From the NCBI GenBank assembly GCA_017483905.1, contig JAFUUG010000301.1, positions 1-48,113 of the forward strand: a stretch of DNA of 48,113 bases. Reading direction: 5' to 3'. The notes under the pieces were generated by a model. That model had not been told where the DNA came from. It was given only the letters and a program-made list of their open reading frames with translations, and ran no database searches. The position numbers and the translations under genes were made by a program. Source of the DNA: Bacillota bacterium. Lineage in GTDB: Bacteria; Bacillota; Clostridia; Lachnospirales; CAG-274. Each line of letters starts with the position of its first letter. Position 1 is the first letter of the stretch. Below, piece after piece: positions 32,434-42,057 of the stretch.

Positions 32434-33200
32434 AACAGATGATGGTTGAAATGACGGGAAAAACGGTACAGGAAGCTACTGATGCCGCACTTGCAGAACT
32501 TGGAGCTACGATAGACGAGGTTGATATAGAAATAATTCAAGAGCCTTCAAGCGGTTTTTTGGGTCTTGGGAAAAAACCTGCTAAAGTAGTTGTGAAAATG
32601 ATAGGATATGAGCCGGAAGAAGAAATCAAAGAGGAAATAAAAGAAGAAATCAAAGAAGAAATAAGAGAAGAAGAAATAAAAAAAGAGGAAGAGGTTCAAA
32701 AGGAAGACGGAGAAGAAAAGCAGAGCAAACCACAAAGAACGAAAGATCCTGTTGCTACTGCGGAGAAATTTCTTAAAGAAGTATTTGACAGCATGAAGAT
32801 AGAGGCTGAAATGGAAAGCGAACTTGTGGATAACAAGCAGCTGAAAATAAACATCAGGGGAAGCGAAATGGGTGTTATAATCGGAAAGAGAGGACAAACA
32901 CTCGATTCACTTCAGTATCTTACAAATCTTGTTATAAATAAGGGTGAATCGCCTTATATAAGCGTTACTCTTGATACAGAATCATACAGAGAAAGAAGAA
33001 AAGAAACTCTCGAAAGTCTTGCTTTTAATCTTGCGAAGAAAGCTAAGCATTTAAGAAAGAATGTTATTCTTGAACCTATGAATCCTTATGAGAGAAGAAT
33101 TATCCATTCAACTCTCCAGAACGACAGATTTGTAACTACTTACAGTGAGGGAACAGAACCTCACAGATATGTTGTTATATCACCTAAGAAACATTATTAA
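32430..33200 (+). CDS. jag: RNA-binding protein Jag/KhpB
   Basis: 256 residues. Jag-N domain (MVEMTGKTVQEATDAALAEL... SGFLGLGKKPAKV), a highly charged Glu/Lys linker (about 62-95) made of imperfect KEEI repeats, KH domain with VIIGKRGQTLDSLQYLTN (GxxG loop), and an R3H domain ending PMNPYERRIIHSTLQND and GTEPHRYVVI. It binds RNA and, in other Firmicutes, affects cell elongation. It follows yidC with a 4-base overlap. A terminator-like hairpin follows at 33210-33244. Confidence 0.95.
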   Translation: MKQMMVEMTGKTVQEATDAALAELGATIDEVDIEIIQEPSSGFLGLGKKPAKVVVKMIGYEPEEEIKEEIKEEIKEEIREEEIKKEEEVQKEDGEEKQSKPQRTKDPVATAEKFLKEVFDSMKIEAEMESELVDNKQLKINIRGSEMGVIIGKRGQTLDSLQYLTNLVINKGESPYISVTLDTESYRERRKETLESLAFNLAKKAKHLRKNVILEPMNPYERRIIHSTLQNDRFVTTYSEGTEPHRYVVISPKKHY

Positions 33201-33209
33201 AAATAATGG

Positions 33210-33244
33210 AGGTTGCCTCAGATATACTGTGGCAGCCTATTTTT
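33210..33244 (+). terminator. Terminator-like hairpin between jag and mnmE
   Basis: AGGTTGCC (33210-33217) pairs with GGCAGCCT (33231-33238, one wobble), followed by A and five T. It begins 10 bases after the jag stop and ends about 13 bases before the mnmE ATG. It may act as partial terminator inside the operon. Confidence 0.6.
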
Positions 33245-33257
33245 AAAGGAGTTTTTT

Positions 33258-34646
33258 ATGGGAATCAAAATAAATTCAGATGATACTATAGCCGCTATAT
33301 CTACTGCAATGGGTACAGGCGGGATAGGTATTATCAGAATAAGCGGAAACGATGCTTTTAAAATAGCTGATAAAATTTTTAAAAATAAAAAAGGAAATAT
33401 ACACGATCTCAAGTCACATACTATCAATTACGGTCATATAACCTATAATGATGAAATAATAGATGAAGTACTTGTTTCGGTGATGAAAAGTCCTAATACT
33501 TATACAAAAGAAGATGTTATTGAAATAAATTGTCACGGCGGCATAAAATCGACGGAAAAAGTCCTTGAATGTGTATTGAAAAGCGGTGCAAGAATGGCTG
33601 AACCGGGAGAATTTACAAAAAGAGCTTTTCTTAACGGCAGGATAGATCTCTCACAGGCAGAAGCTGTTATTGATATAATAAATTCAAAAAATGATATGGC
33701 ACATAAAGCTGCCGTATCAAGACTTGACGGGAAATTATCAAGGAAAGTAAAAAAATGCAGAGAAAATATTCTTCTTATGCTTGCACATATTGAGGCAGCC
33801 ATTGATTATCCCGAACATGATGATGAAATGATGACTTACGATATGATAGAAAAAGGCTGTTATGATCTGAAGGAAGAAATAAACAGGCTCCTTGATACAG
33901 CAGATACGGGAAAGATAATAAGAGAGGGGATAAATACTGTTATCATAGGCAGACCAAATGTTGGAAAAAGCTCTCTGCTTAATTATCTGATAGATGAAGA
34001 GAGAGCAATAGTTACAGATATTCCGGGAACTACGAGAGATATAATAAAAGAGTATATAAACATAAACGGAATAACACTTAATATAATAGATACGGCAGGC
34101 ATCAGGGAAACAGAAGATACGATAGAAAAAATGGGTGTCGAAAAATCAAAAAATTATGCCAAAGATGCCGAACTTATTTTTATGATGATAGACGGTTCAA
34201 AAGAGTTAAGCGATGAAGACAGGAAGATCCTCGAATCTGTAAGAGATAAGAAAAAGATAATAATTGTAAATAAATGCGATCTCGAAAAAAAAGCAGATAT
34301 AAGGGAGATAGAAAATTATACCGATAAGAAATATATCGTTGAGATGTCTGTAAAAGAAGATATCGGAACGGAAAAACTTTATGAAATAATCAAAGAAATG
34401 TTTTTCGCAGGGAAAATTTTCGGAAATGATGATATTTTTATTTCAAGTGAAAGAAACAAGCAATCACTTTTGAAAGCGGTAAAATATATAGATAATGTGA
34501 TGGAAACGGTAGAAAACAAGATGCCGGAGGATTTTATCTCGATGGATCTGACGGAGGCTTATTCGGCACTGGGGGAGATAACGGGAGAATCCCTGGAAGA
34601 AGATATAATAGATAAGATATTTTCGGAATTTTGTCTTGGAAAATGA
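33258..34646 (+). CDS. mnmE: tRNA-modification GTPase MnmE
   Basis: 462 residues. With MnmG it installs the (carboxymethyl)aminomethyl group on wobble uridine 34. N-terminal DTIAAISTAMGTGGIGIIRISG and the folate-binding GEFTKRAFLNGRIDLSQAEAV, G domain with GRPNVGKSSLLN (P-loop), DTAGIRE and NKCD, and the C-terminal FCLGK, where Cys is the conserved residue. The start is ATG 33258 after AAAGGAG; a longer open frame from 33213 covers the jag-mnmE hairpin and is rejected. mnmG follows after 12 bases. Confidence 0.97.
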   Translation: MGIKINSDDTIAAISTAMGTGGIGIIRISGNDAFKIADKIFKNKKGNIHDLKSHTINYGHITYNDEIIDEVLVSVMKSPNTYTKEDVIEINCHGGIKSTEKVLECVLKSGARMAEPGEFTKRAFLNGRIDLSQAEAVIDIINSKNDMAHKAAVSRLDGKLSRKVKKCRENILLMLAHIEAAIDYPEHDDEMMTYDMIEKGCYDLKEEINRLLDTADTGKIIREGINTVIIGRPNVGKSSLLNYLIDEERAIVTDIPGTTRDIIKEYININGITLNIIDTAGIRETEDTIEKMGVEKSKNYAKDAELIFMMIDGSKELSDEDRKILESVRDKKKIIIVNKCDLEKKADIREIENYTDKKYIVEMSVKEDIGTEKLYEIIKEMFFAGKIFGNDDIFISSERNKQSLLKAVKYIDNVMETVENKMPEDFISMDLTEAYSALGEITGESLEEDIIDKIFSEFCLGK

Positions 34647-34658
34647 GAGGATACAAAA

Positions 34659-36518
34659 ATGGAAGAAAATTATGATGTAGTTGTGGTAGGTGCGGGTCAT
34701 GCCGGTTGTGAGGCTGCACTTGCGGCATCACGAATGGGATTTAAGACTGTGATATTTGCTATAAATCTTGACAGTATAGCTATGATGCCTTGTAATCCGA
34801 ATGTCGGAGGAACATCAAAAGGGCATTTGGTAAGAGAAATAGATGCCCTTGGCGGTGAAATGGGAAAAAATATTGACAAGACCTATATCCAGACAAGAAT
34901 GTTAAATACAAGTAAAGGTCCTGCTGTCTATTCTCTCAGGGCTCAGGCTGATAAGGCAAAATATCATACAGAAATGAAGAAAACGCTTGAAAATCAGGAA
35001 AATCTTGATATAATACAAGGTGAAATAATTGATATTTTTGTTGAAGACGGTCGTGTATGTGGTGTTAAAAGCGAAAGCGGAATCATATATAAATGCAGAG
35101 CCGTTGTTCTTTGTATGGGTACTTATTTAAAGGCAAGATGTCTTTACGGTGATACGATAATACAAAGCGGTCCGAATGGGTTAAGGCAGGCAACAGAGTT
35201 AAGCAAATGTCTTAAAGAGCTGGGGATAACGATATTCAGATTCAAGACCGGTACACCTGCAAGAGTTGATAAGAACAGCATTGATTTTTCAAAAATGAAA
35301 GAGCAAAAGGGTGATGATACGATAGTTCCTTTTTCTTTTGAAAATAATTCAAAGGATATAGAAAGGGAACAGGTATCATGCTACCTTACATATACGAACG
35401 AGGAAACTCACAGGATAATAAGAGAGAATCTCGATCGTTCACCTTTATACAGCGGTGTTATAGACGGAGTAGGTCCGAGATACTGTCCGTCGATAGAAGA
35501 TAAAGTGGTCAGATTTGCCGATAAAGACAGACATCAGATATTTGTTGAGCCGGAAGGTGAAGATACGAATGAAATGTATATACAGGGAATGAGCAGTTCA
35601 TTGCCTGCCGATGTTCAGATAGCTATGTATCGTACACTTCCCGGACTTGAAAACTGCAAGATAATGCGTCATGCCTATGCTATAGAATATGACTGTATAG
35701 ATGCTACACAGCTTAAATTAAGTCTTGAATTCAAGAATATAAAAGGTCTTTTCAGTGCCGGACAGTTTAACGGCACAAGCGGATATGAGGAGGCTGCCGC
35801 ACAGGGAATAATTGCCGGTATAAATGCGGCACTTTCGTTAAAAGGAAGAGAGCCTCTGATAATTGACCGTTCTGAAGGATATATCGGTGTGCTTATTGAT
35901 GATATAGTTACAAAAGGAAGCAAAGAGCCATATAGAATGATGACATCAAGGGCAGAATACAGACTTTTGCTAAGGCAGGATAATGCTGATCTGAGATTGA
36001 CTCAAAAGGGATATGAAGTCGGTCTTGTGACAAAAGAGAGATACGATGCTTTTATCGAGAAAAAAGAAAAGATTGAAAAAGAGATAAAGAGAATAAAAAA
36101 AGTATCCTTTGGTCCGACGGAAGAAGTAAATTCACTGCTTGAAAAAAATGACAGTATGCCTATAGACAATGGTATGAAGCTTACAGATCTTATAAAAAGG
36201 ACAGAGTTGACATACGATCTTTTAAAAGATATTGATAAAGAGCGTCCTGAATTAAGCGATGATATAAGGGAACAGGTAAATATTCAGGTCAAGTATGAGG
36301 GATATATTGAAAGACAAATGAATCAGGTCGAACAATTCAAAAAAGCAGAAGCAAAAAAGATACCCGAAAATATTGATTATTCCGAAGTTAAGGGATTAAG
36401 GATAGAGGCAAGACAAAAACTTGAAAAGATAAGACCTGTGAGTATAGGTCACGCATCAAGGATAGCGGGGATATCACCTGCTGATATAAGTATGCTTATG
36501 TTTCATCTGAACTATTGA
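34659..36518 (+). CDS. mnmG: tRNA uridine-34 modification enzyme MnmG (GidA)
   Basis: 619 residues, an FAD-dependent partner of MnmE. FAD-binding [21 protein letters not shown] at the start, [54 protein letters not shown], and C-terminal [19 protein letters not shown]. Starts 12 bases after mnmE. Its end overlaps the next frame's upstream extension by 4 bases, but the next gene's chosen start lies at 36533. Confidence 0.97.
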   Translation: MEENYDVVVVGAGHAGCEAALAASRMGFKTVIFAINLDSIAMMPCNPNVGGTSKGHLVREIDALGGEMGKNIDKTYIQTRMLNTSKGPAVYSLRAQADKAKYHTEMKKTLENQENLDIIQGEIIDIFVEDGRVCGVKSESGIIYKCRAVVLCMGTYLKARCLYGDTIIQSGPNGLRQATELSKCLKELGITIFRFKTGTPARVDKNSIDFSKMKEQKGDDTIVPFSFENNSKDIEREQVSCYLTYTNEETHRIIRENLDRSPLYSGVIDGVGPRYCPSIEDKVVRFADKDRHQIFVEPEGEDTNEMYIQGMSSSLPADVQIAMYRTLPGLENCKIMRHAYAIEYDCIDATQLKLSLEFKNIKGLFSAGQFNGTSGYEEAAAQGIIAGINAALSLKGREPLIIDRSEGYIGVLIDDIVTKGSKEPYRMMTSRAEYRLLLRQDNADLRLTQKGYEVGLVTKERYDAFIEKKEKIEKEIKRIKKVSFGPTEEVNSLLEKNDSMPIDNGMKLTDLIKRTELTYDLLKDIDKERPELSDDIREQVNIQVKYEGYIERQMNQVEQFKKAEAKKIPENIDYSEVKGLRIEARQKLEKIRPVSIGHASRIAGISPADISMLMFHLNY

Positions 36519-36532
36519 TCGGAGGTGGCTGT

Positions 36533-36952
36533 ATGTTTTTTCTGCCGATAAGAAAAAGAAAATGTTTTTTGTTCTATGAAACCAATTTAGGGGTAAATAA
36601 AAATATTTACAGAAAAGATATTAAAAAACCTTTTTTTCAATTAAGGGAAGAGTCGGGGACTGCCAAGTCTTTTATTGATGCTATCATACATGACAGAGTA
36701 TATGATGCGAAGAATTATTTGAGCAAAGTATTTTCGAGTGATACGGATTGGAGAAAGGTTTTTAAAGATGCAGATTATTATAAACAGCTTACGGGTGTGA
36801 GCAATAACAGAGCATCGGGTTATAAAGTCAATTCGGTCATGGTGATGAATAAGGAAAATAAGAAAAAAGAAATAATTCATTTTTATATTGTGAAAGAACC
36901 TGATGATTTCAGCAGTTATAAAATAATAAGAATAACAAAAGAAGGTCAATGA
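36533..36952 (+). CDS. 139-residue protein of unknown function between mnmG and rsmG
   Basis: Begins MFFLPIRKRKCFLFYETN at ATG 36533, seven bases after GGAGG. It is basic, with a DAKNYLSKVFSSDTDW helix and a final beta-rich VNSVMVMNKENKKKEIIHFYIVKEP segment. No signal peptide or known motif was recognised. The stop overlaps the rsmG start (ATGATGA at 36949), so the gene is embedded in the mnmE-mnmG-rsmG operon and coupled to rsmG, where most genomes have nothing. Confidence 0.7.
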   Translation: MFFLPIRKRKCFLFYETNLGVNKNIYRKDIKKPFFQLREESGTAKSFIDAIIHDRVYDAKNYLSKVFSSDTDWRKVFKDADYYKQLTGVSNNRASGYKVNSVMVMNKENKKKEIIHFYIVKEPDDFSSYKIIRITKEGQ

Positions 36953-37653
36953 TGAAAGAATTTTTAAAAAAATATGCCGATACTATCGGAATAGATATTG
37001 ATGATAAAAAAGCCGAAATGTTTGAGAAGTATAAAGATATACTTATTGAAAAAAATAAGGTGATGAATCTTACTGCAATTACCGAAGAAAAAGATATTGT
37101 GGTAAAACATTTTATTGATTCGATAATTCCTTTATGCTATCGTGATCTTTCCGGAAAAGATGTGATAGACATAGGTACAGGAGCGGGTTTTCCGGGTATG
37201 CCTATAAAGATAGTCTGTGAAAGTGTTAATATGACGCTTATGGATTCACTTAAAAAGAGGATAGATTTTCTGAATGAAGCTGCCGAATATATCGGGATAA
37301 GTGATATAAAGACTTTTCATCTGAGGGCAGAAGATGCGGGAAAAGATGAAATGTTCAGAGAAAAATACGATCACTGTGTTTCGAGAGCCGTTGCGAGTCT
37401 TAATATTTTAAGTGAATATTGTCTGCCGCTTATAAAAGTCGGAGGGGAGTTTATTGCACTTAAAGGTCCCGATGCGGAAAATGAAATAAAGGATGCCGAA
37501 AAAGCTATAGAAATACTTGGCGGAGAAGTGGAAGAAATAAAATATACAGATATAGCCGGTACTGATATAAATCATAATATCGTATTTATAAGAAAAGTGA
37601 AAGAATGTCCCGAAAAATATCCGAGAAGAGCAAACAAGATAGGTAAGTTTTGA
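36949..37653 (+). CDS. rsmG: 16S rRNA (guanine527-N7)-methyltransferase RsmG
   Basis: 234 residues. SAM-binding motif DVIDIGTGAGFPGMPIKI, NLTAITEEKDIVVKHFIDSI before it, and DHCVSRAVASLNILSEYCLP plus FIALKGP after it, all characteristic of RsmG/GidB. C-terminal RRANKIGKF (usually PRRPGxPxK-P-like). The start overlaps the previous gene's stop; a second ATG at 36952 is equally possible. It ends the operon, followed by a terminator at 37655-37708. Confidence 0.96.
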   Translation: MMKEFLKKYADTIGIDIDDKKAEMFEKYKDILIEKNKVMNLTAITEEKDIVVKHFIDSIIPLCYRDLSGKDVIDIGTGAGFPGMPIKIVCESVNMTLMDSLKKRIDFLNEAAEYIGISDIKTFHLRAEDAGKDEMFREKYDHCVSRAVASLNILSEYCLPLIKVGGEFIALKGPDAENEIKDAEKAIEILGGEVEEIKYTDIAGTDINHNIVFIRKVKECPEKYPRRANKIGKF

Positions 37654-37654
37654 A

Positions 37655-37708
37655 AAGATCTTATCGACAGTAAATAAGAAATTATTGTCGATAAGACCTT
37701 ATTTTTTT
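37655..37708 (+). terminator. Terminator after rsmG, built from TTATCGACA arms
   Basis: A long stem with arms 37655-37669 and 37686-37700 (one mismatch), loop of 16 bases, followed by TATTTTTTTG. The stem tips are the 9-mer TTATCGACA and its complement, a motif that recurs around the noc promoter. Confidence 0.8.
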
Positions 37709-37715
37709 GTTTTTT

Positions 37716-37890
37716 TGTTGATAAGTCTGTGATTTTTTTTATTCATTTGTTTATATGTCGATAAAAAATTATTTACATAATGTAAAATTATGGTATAATT
37801 GGAAATATAAATGATATATAAAAAGGAGTGTGTTTGATTATGGAAAATGCAGCTGTTTTAAGTTATAACGAAGTAATTTATTTATCGACA
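37716..37890. promoter_or_regulatory. noc promoter region with DnaA-box-like motifs
   Basis: An exact DnaA box TTATCAACA lies on the minus strand at 37716-37724. The related 9-mer TTATCGACA occurs at 37756-37764 (minus) and 37882-37890 (plus, inside noc), in addition to the two in the preceding terminator stem. The likely noc promoter is TTTACA (37772-37777), 16 bases, TATAAT (37794-37799). Confidence 0.6.
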
Positions 37891-38640
37891 GACAGAATAA
37901 TACCGAATCCATATCAGCCGAGAAAAAATTTTGACCTTGTATCGCTTAATGAATTGTCAAGGTCTATAAAAAAATACGGAATAATTCAACCTTTATGCGT
38001 AAGATATGCCTATGGGAACAAATATGAGATCATATCGGGTGAGAGAAGGTTAAAAGCAGCAATAATTGCAGGATTGTGCATTATTCCTTGTGTATTATAT
38101 AATAAAAGCGATAGTGAAAGTGCTGTTATGGCTTTGATAGAAAATTTACAGAGGGATAATCTGAATTTTTTTGAAGAGGCGGAGGCTTATCAGACTTTGA
38201 TGGTGGATTTTGGATATAATCAGGAGAAAATTGCGGAATTGGTGGGAAAAAATCAATCTACTGTTTCAAATAAAATGAGGATATTGAAGCTGAATAAAAA
38301 TATTAAAAAAATGATATATGAAAACGGTTTATCGGAAAGACACGCACGGGCATTATTAAGAATAAAAGACGAAAATGAACAGAAGGAGATAATCGGTAAG
38401 GTGGTTAAACATGGATTGAATGTCGAAAAAACGGAGGCTCTGATAGAATCTTTTATTAAAAAGAGAGAAGAAAATTATGAGGATAAAAAGAAAATAAAGT
38501 TTTATTTTAATGATGTAAGCATTTTTACAAGTACAATAAAAAATGTGGTGGATTCATTAAAAGATGCAGGGGTCAATACGGAGTATGAAGTTATAAAAAA
38601 TGAAAGCGGCTGTGATATAAAAATAAGTATAAGAAAATGA
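37840..38640 (+). CDS. noc: ParB-family nucleoid occlusion protein Noc
   Basis: 266 residues. ParB/Noc N-terminal CTPase region with RIIPNPYQPRKNFD and SGERRLKAAIIAG, LIENLQRDNLNFFEEAEAY, then the KorB-type helix-turn-helix IAELVGKNQSTVSNKMRILKL and a C-terminal dimerisation tail. Its place just after rsmG, with a separate parA-parB pair at 42-44 kb, identifies it as Noc, which prevents division over the chromosome. Start is ATG 37840, with AAAGGAG 11 bases upstream; TTG 37834 in the same frame is an alternative with closer spacing. No consensus Noc binding site (ATTTCCCGGGAAAT) is in the window. Confidence 0.88.
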   Translation: MENAAVLSYNEVIYLSTDRIIPNPYQPRKNFDLVSLNELSRSIKKYGIIQPLCVRYAYGNKYEIISGERRLKAAIIAGLCIIPCVLYNKSDSESAVMALIENLQRDNLNFFEEAEAYQTLMVDFGYNQEKIAELVGKNQSTVSNKMRILKLNKNIKKMIYENGLSERHARALLRIKDENEQKEIIGKVVKHGLNVEKTEALIESFIKKREENYEDKKKIKFYFNDVSIFTSTIKNVVDSLKDAGVNTEYEVIKNESGCDIKISIRK

Positions 38641-38742
38641 AAATTATTTAAAATTTATGTCGATTTTTTTCCTTTTATTTGGTATAATAATATGTGAAAC
38701 AAATTAAATCAATCAGAAAGGTTTTAGAGAAAGTAGTAAATT

Positions 38743-39645
38743 ATGAAAAGGATAAAGATGATATATAATTCAAATTCGGGAAATCATTCTTTCTCTTCAA
38801 AAATAGACGGCTGTCTTGAAGTTCTGCAAAAGGGCGGTTATGAAGTCAGTTTATTTAAAATTATGGGACAAGGTGATATAGAGGAACATCTGAAAAATAT
38901 AGATACGGATATTTATGATGCTTTTATTATTTCAGGCGGCGACGGAACAATCAATATAATGGTAAATGCCATGATGAAGTTCGGTCTTCAAAATAAGCCG
39001 CTTGGTGTTATACCGTCGGGAACGGCTAATGATTTTGCATCTTTTATGGATCTTCCGAAAGACCCTGTTGAATGTTGCAGAATTATTTGCAGACGGAATA
39101 TAAAAAGTATAGATCTCGGAAAAGTCAATGACAGATATTTTATAAATGTCTGTGCCGGCGGATTGTTTGCAAATGTAAGCTCCGATGTGGATAAGGAAAT
39201 AAAGAATACTCTCGGAAAACTTGCTTATTACATAGAGGGGATCGGAAGAATACCTAATTTTTCTCCGATAAGTATGAGGATAACAAACTCAAGAGAAGTG
39301 ATAGAGGATAAACTTAATTTATTTCTTGTACTTAATTCATCGGGAACGGGCGGAATAGTAAATCTTTCGCCCGATGCCAAAATTGATGACGGACAGCTTG
39401 ATTTTATCGGATTCAGAGGAAAGACCCTTGCAAGATTTACAAGTGTGCTTATGAAATATTTTAAGGGTGAGGGGGAATATCTTGAAGATGATAAAATAAT
39501 ATTTTTCAGAGATAAATATATAAAGGTAGAGTACCTGTCGGATGAAAAAGAAAAATTTTCAAGAACCGATCTTGACGGGGAAGAAGGACTGAAAGTTCCT
39601 GTTGAGATAAAAAATGTAAATAAAGCATTAAAAATTTTTTACTGA
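38743..39645 (+). CDS. Diacylglycerol kinase-family lipid kinase (YegS/BmrU type)
   Basis: 300 residues. NSNSGNHS at the N-terminus, nucleotide-binding SGGDGTIN (64-71), GVIPSGTANDFA, INVCAGGLFANVS and the C-terminal DGQLDFIGFRG and DLDGEEGL, all typical of the YegS/Rv2252/BmrU branch that phosphorylates diacylglycerol or related lipids at the membrane. The ribosome binding site is weak (AGAAAG). It sits 16 bases before argS, so they are probably cotranscribed. A TATAAT at 38683-38688 may be its -10. Confidence 0.9.
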   Translation: MKRIKMIYNSNSGNHSFSSKIDGCLEVLQKGGYEVSLFKIMGQGDIEEHLKNIDTDIYDAFIISGGDGTINIMVNAMMKFGLQNKPLGVIPSGTANDFASFMDLPKDPVECCRIICRRNIKSIDLGKVNDRYFINVCAGGLFANVSSDVDKEIKNTLGKLAYYIEGIGRIPNFSPISMRITNSREVIEDKLNLFLVLNSSGTGGIVNLSPDAKIDDGQLDFIGFRGKTLARFTSVLMKYFKGEGEYLEDDKIIFFRDKYIKVEYLSDEKEKFSRTDLDGEEGLKVPVEIKNVNKALKIFY

Positions 39646-39661
39646 TAAAGGAGAAGACGAC

Positions 39662-41359
39662 ATGGATTTTAAGATGGAAGCTGCAAAGGCTATTGCTGCT
39701 GCTGCGAATATGAATATAGATGAAATAATAGATATAATTGAAGTGCCTGCCGATACAAAAATGGGTGATCTTGCTTTTCCTTGCTTTAAGCTTGCGAAAA
39801 CATTAAGAAAAGCTCCTCCTATGATTGCTAAAGAAATAGGGGAAAAGATAGAAAAGAGCAATATGTTTGAAAAAATTGAAGTTGTCAATGCTTATGTAAA
39901 TTTTTATGTGGATAAATTAAAATTTGTAAGCGGTGTGATAGGGGAAGTATTGGTAAAGGGAGAAAAGTACGGCGAAAGCAATGTAGGAGAGGGGAAAAAT
40001 ATCGTTATAGATTATTCATCTCCAAATATAGCAAAGCCTTTTCATGTTGGTCATTTAAGATCTACAGTAATAGGAAATGCACTTTACAATATTTACAATA
40101 AGATAGGATACCATAGCATAAGTGTAAATCATCTTGGTGACTGGGGCACGCAGTTCGGAAAAATGATAGTTGCCTATAAATTATGGGGCGACAAAGAAGC
40201 TGTTGAAAGAGATGATGTAAAGGAATTAAGTCGAATATATGTCAAGTATCACGAAGAAGCCGAAAAGAAGCCTGAAATGGACGATGAAGCAAGAAGCTGG
40301 CTCGTTAAAATGCAGAATGGTGATGAAGAGGCGATAAGTCTTTGGAAATGGTTCTGTGAAATAAGTATGAAAGAATTTAACAGAATATATGACAGACTTG
40401 GAATAAAGTTTGATTCCTACGCAGGGGAAAGTTTCTACAATGATAAGATGGACGCAGTTGTGGAAGAGATAAGAGAAAAAAATCTTCTTAAAGAAAGTGA
40501 GGGAGCTCAGATAGTTGACCTTGAAGAGTACAATATGCCTCCTTGTCTTATCCTCAGAAGTGACGGCGGTACATTATATCCTACAAGAGATATTTCGGCT
40601 GCCATTTACAGAAAGAAAGAATATGATTTTGCAAAATGTCTTTATGTAACTGCACTTGATCAGAATTTACATTTTGCACAATGGTTTAAGGTAGTTGAAC
40701 TTATGGGGTATGATTGGGCAAGTGATCTTGTTCATATTCCGTTTGGTCTTGTAAGTTTACAGGATTCAAAACTTTCAACAAGAAAAGGTCACGTTGTGCT
40801 GATGGAAGATATTTTAAACAGTGCTGTTGAGAGGGCATTGAATGTCATAGAAGAAAAAAATCCCGATTTGCCGGATAAAGAAAAGATCGCAGAAAAAGTA
40901 GGTATCGGTGCTGTTATATTCAATGATCTTTATAATTCGAGAATAAAAAATGTAGTATTCGATCTTGAAAGAATGATAAATTTCATAGGTGAAACAGGTC
41001 CTTATGTTCAGTATACTTATGCAAGATGCTGTAGTATTTTAAGAAAAACAGGAAAAGAAAAAATAAGTGAAGAAATTGATTATAAGATAATTACAGATGA
41101 AAATAGTATGCAGGTATGCAGAACGATAGGACAGTTTGAACAGAAACTTATTGATGCGGCAAATAAAAATGAACCGTATATAGTATCGAGATATTTGGTT
41201 GATCTTTGTCAGGAATTCAGCGGATTCTATGATAACAACAGAATAGTCGGAAGTGATGAAGATACGATGAATGCAAGGGCGGCTGTTGTCTATGCTGTAA
41301 AGACTGTTATAAAATCGGGTATGAGTATACTCGGAATAGATTGTCCTGAACAAATGTAA
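39662..41359 (+). CDS. argS: Arginyl-tRNA synthetase
   Basis: 565 residues, class Ia synthetase. It has the N-terminal Arg-specific domain, the HIGH-type signature SPNIAKPFHVGHLRST (HVGH), HLGDWGTQFGKMI, and the KMSKS-equivalent LSTRKGHVV. The C-terminal anticodon domain includes YVQYTYARCCSILRKTG. It charges tRNA-Arg in the cytoplasm. AAAGGAGAAG precedes ATG 39662. Its position next to a lipid kinase and the par locus has no clear functional meaning. Confidence 0.97.
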   Translation: MDFKMEAAKAIAAAANMNIDEIIDIIEVPADTKMGDLAFPCFKLAKTLRKAPPMIAKEIGEKIEKSNMFEKIEVVNAYVNFYVDKLKFVSGVIGEVLVKGEKYGESNVGEGKNIVIDYSSPNIAKPFHVGHLRSTVIGNALYNIYNKIGYHSISVNHLGDWGTQFGKMIVAYKLWGDKEAVERDDVKELSRIYVKYHEEAEKKPEMDDEARSWLVKMQNGDEEAISLWKWFCEISMKEFNRIYDRLGIKFDSYAGESFYNDKMDAVVEEIREKNLLKESEGAQIVDLEEYNMPPCLILRSDGGTLYPTRDISAAIYRKKEYDFAKCLYVTALDQNLHFAQWFKVVELMGYDWASDLVHIPFGLVSLQDSKLSTRKGHVVLMEDILNSAVERALNVIEEKNPDLPDKEKIAEKVGIGAVIFNDLYNSRIKNVVFDLERMINFIGETGPYVQYTYARCCSILRKTGKEKISEEIDYKIITDENSMQVCRTIGQFEQKLIDAANKNEPYIVSRYLVDLCQEFSGFYDNNRIVGSDEDTMNARAAVVYAVKTVIKSGMSILGIDCPEQM

Positions 41360-41445
41360 AAATTTCAATGATATTAAAGACTTTTTGAAAAATGGTGCGT
41401 ATATATTTATGAAAAAACAAAAACAATAAAAAGGAGTGAATATAT

Positions 41446-42051
41446 ATGCATTGTAAAAATGACAATAATCAAGGTGTTAATACTTGTAATGTATGCGGTG
41501 AATGGTTATGCGAAGATTGTTCAAAGGAAATAAACGGAAGAATATATTGTGAAAGCTGCGCGGCTGAAACATTAAAAGTTAAAAAGGCAAAGAAAAAAGT
41601 AAGTGTAAATAAAAATCCGAATATTTTGCTTACGATGATATTTTCGGGAATACCGGGCTGTGCTCAGATGTATATGGGACTTATGGAAAGAGGCTTATTG
41701 CTAATGAGTTTGTTTTTCGGTATGGCATATTTGCAGGGATATTCGAGTTTGTTTTTCTTTGTAAATATTGTATTATGGTTTTATAATTTCTTTGACAGTC
41801 TTAATATCAGAAGAAAAATTATTGAAAAGGAAAATATAGATGAATTATATGATATTAAAAACTTTTTCAGTAAAAACAAAGTACTTATAATCGGAAGTAT
41901 TATGATGACGGCTGTACTTGAAATACTTGATGATTTTAAATATACAAGATTCGGTGAATTCTTGAACGGTTCAATAGTATTGCTGATAATTGCTTTTGTA
42001 TTATTGATAATGATAAAGATGTTCAATGGCAGCAAATCGGCGGCAAAATAA
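41446..42051 (+). CDS. B-box-type zinc-finger membrane protein
   Basis: 201 residues. The N-terminal 40 residues hold Cys/His-rich pairs (MHCKND, CNVCGEWLCEDC, YCESCAAE) in the pattern of a bacterial B-box zinc finger. A basic linker KKAKKKVSVNKNP is followed by four hydrophobic segments (about 62-80, 85-110, 145-160, 175-195). Such zinc-finger plus multi-TM proteins are common in clostridia and their role is unknown. Ribosome binding site AAAAGGAG. A terminator follows at 42058-42093. Confidence 0.8.
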   Translation: MHCKNDNNQGVNTCNVCGEWLCEDCSKEINGRIYCESCAAETLKVKKAKKKVSVNKNPNILLTMIFSGIPGCAQMYMGLMERGLLLMSLFFGMAYLQGYSSLFFFVNIVLWFYNFFDSLNIRRKIIEKENIDELYDIKNFFSKNKVLIIGSIMMTAVLEILDDFKYTRFGEFLNGSIVLLIIAFVLLIMIKMFNGSKSAAK

Positions 42052-42057
42052 AATATA

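Noticed and set aside
32826-32834. TTATCCACA-type DnaA boxes inside jag, the lipid kinase gene (about 39186), argS (about 39908) and the last DUF2334 gene (about 47282)
   Set aside because: They are isolated, lie in coding sequence where Val-Asp-Asn/Lys codons produce them, and do not match the TTATCAACA form used at the origin.
41360-41445. Tiny frame MKKQKQ between argS and the zinc-finger gene
   Set aside because: Six codons with no ribosome binding site; better seen as spacer.
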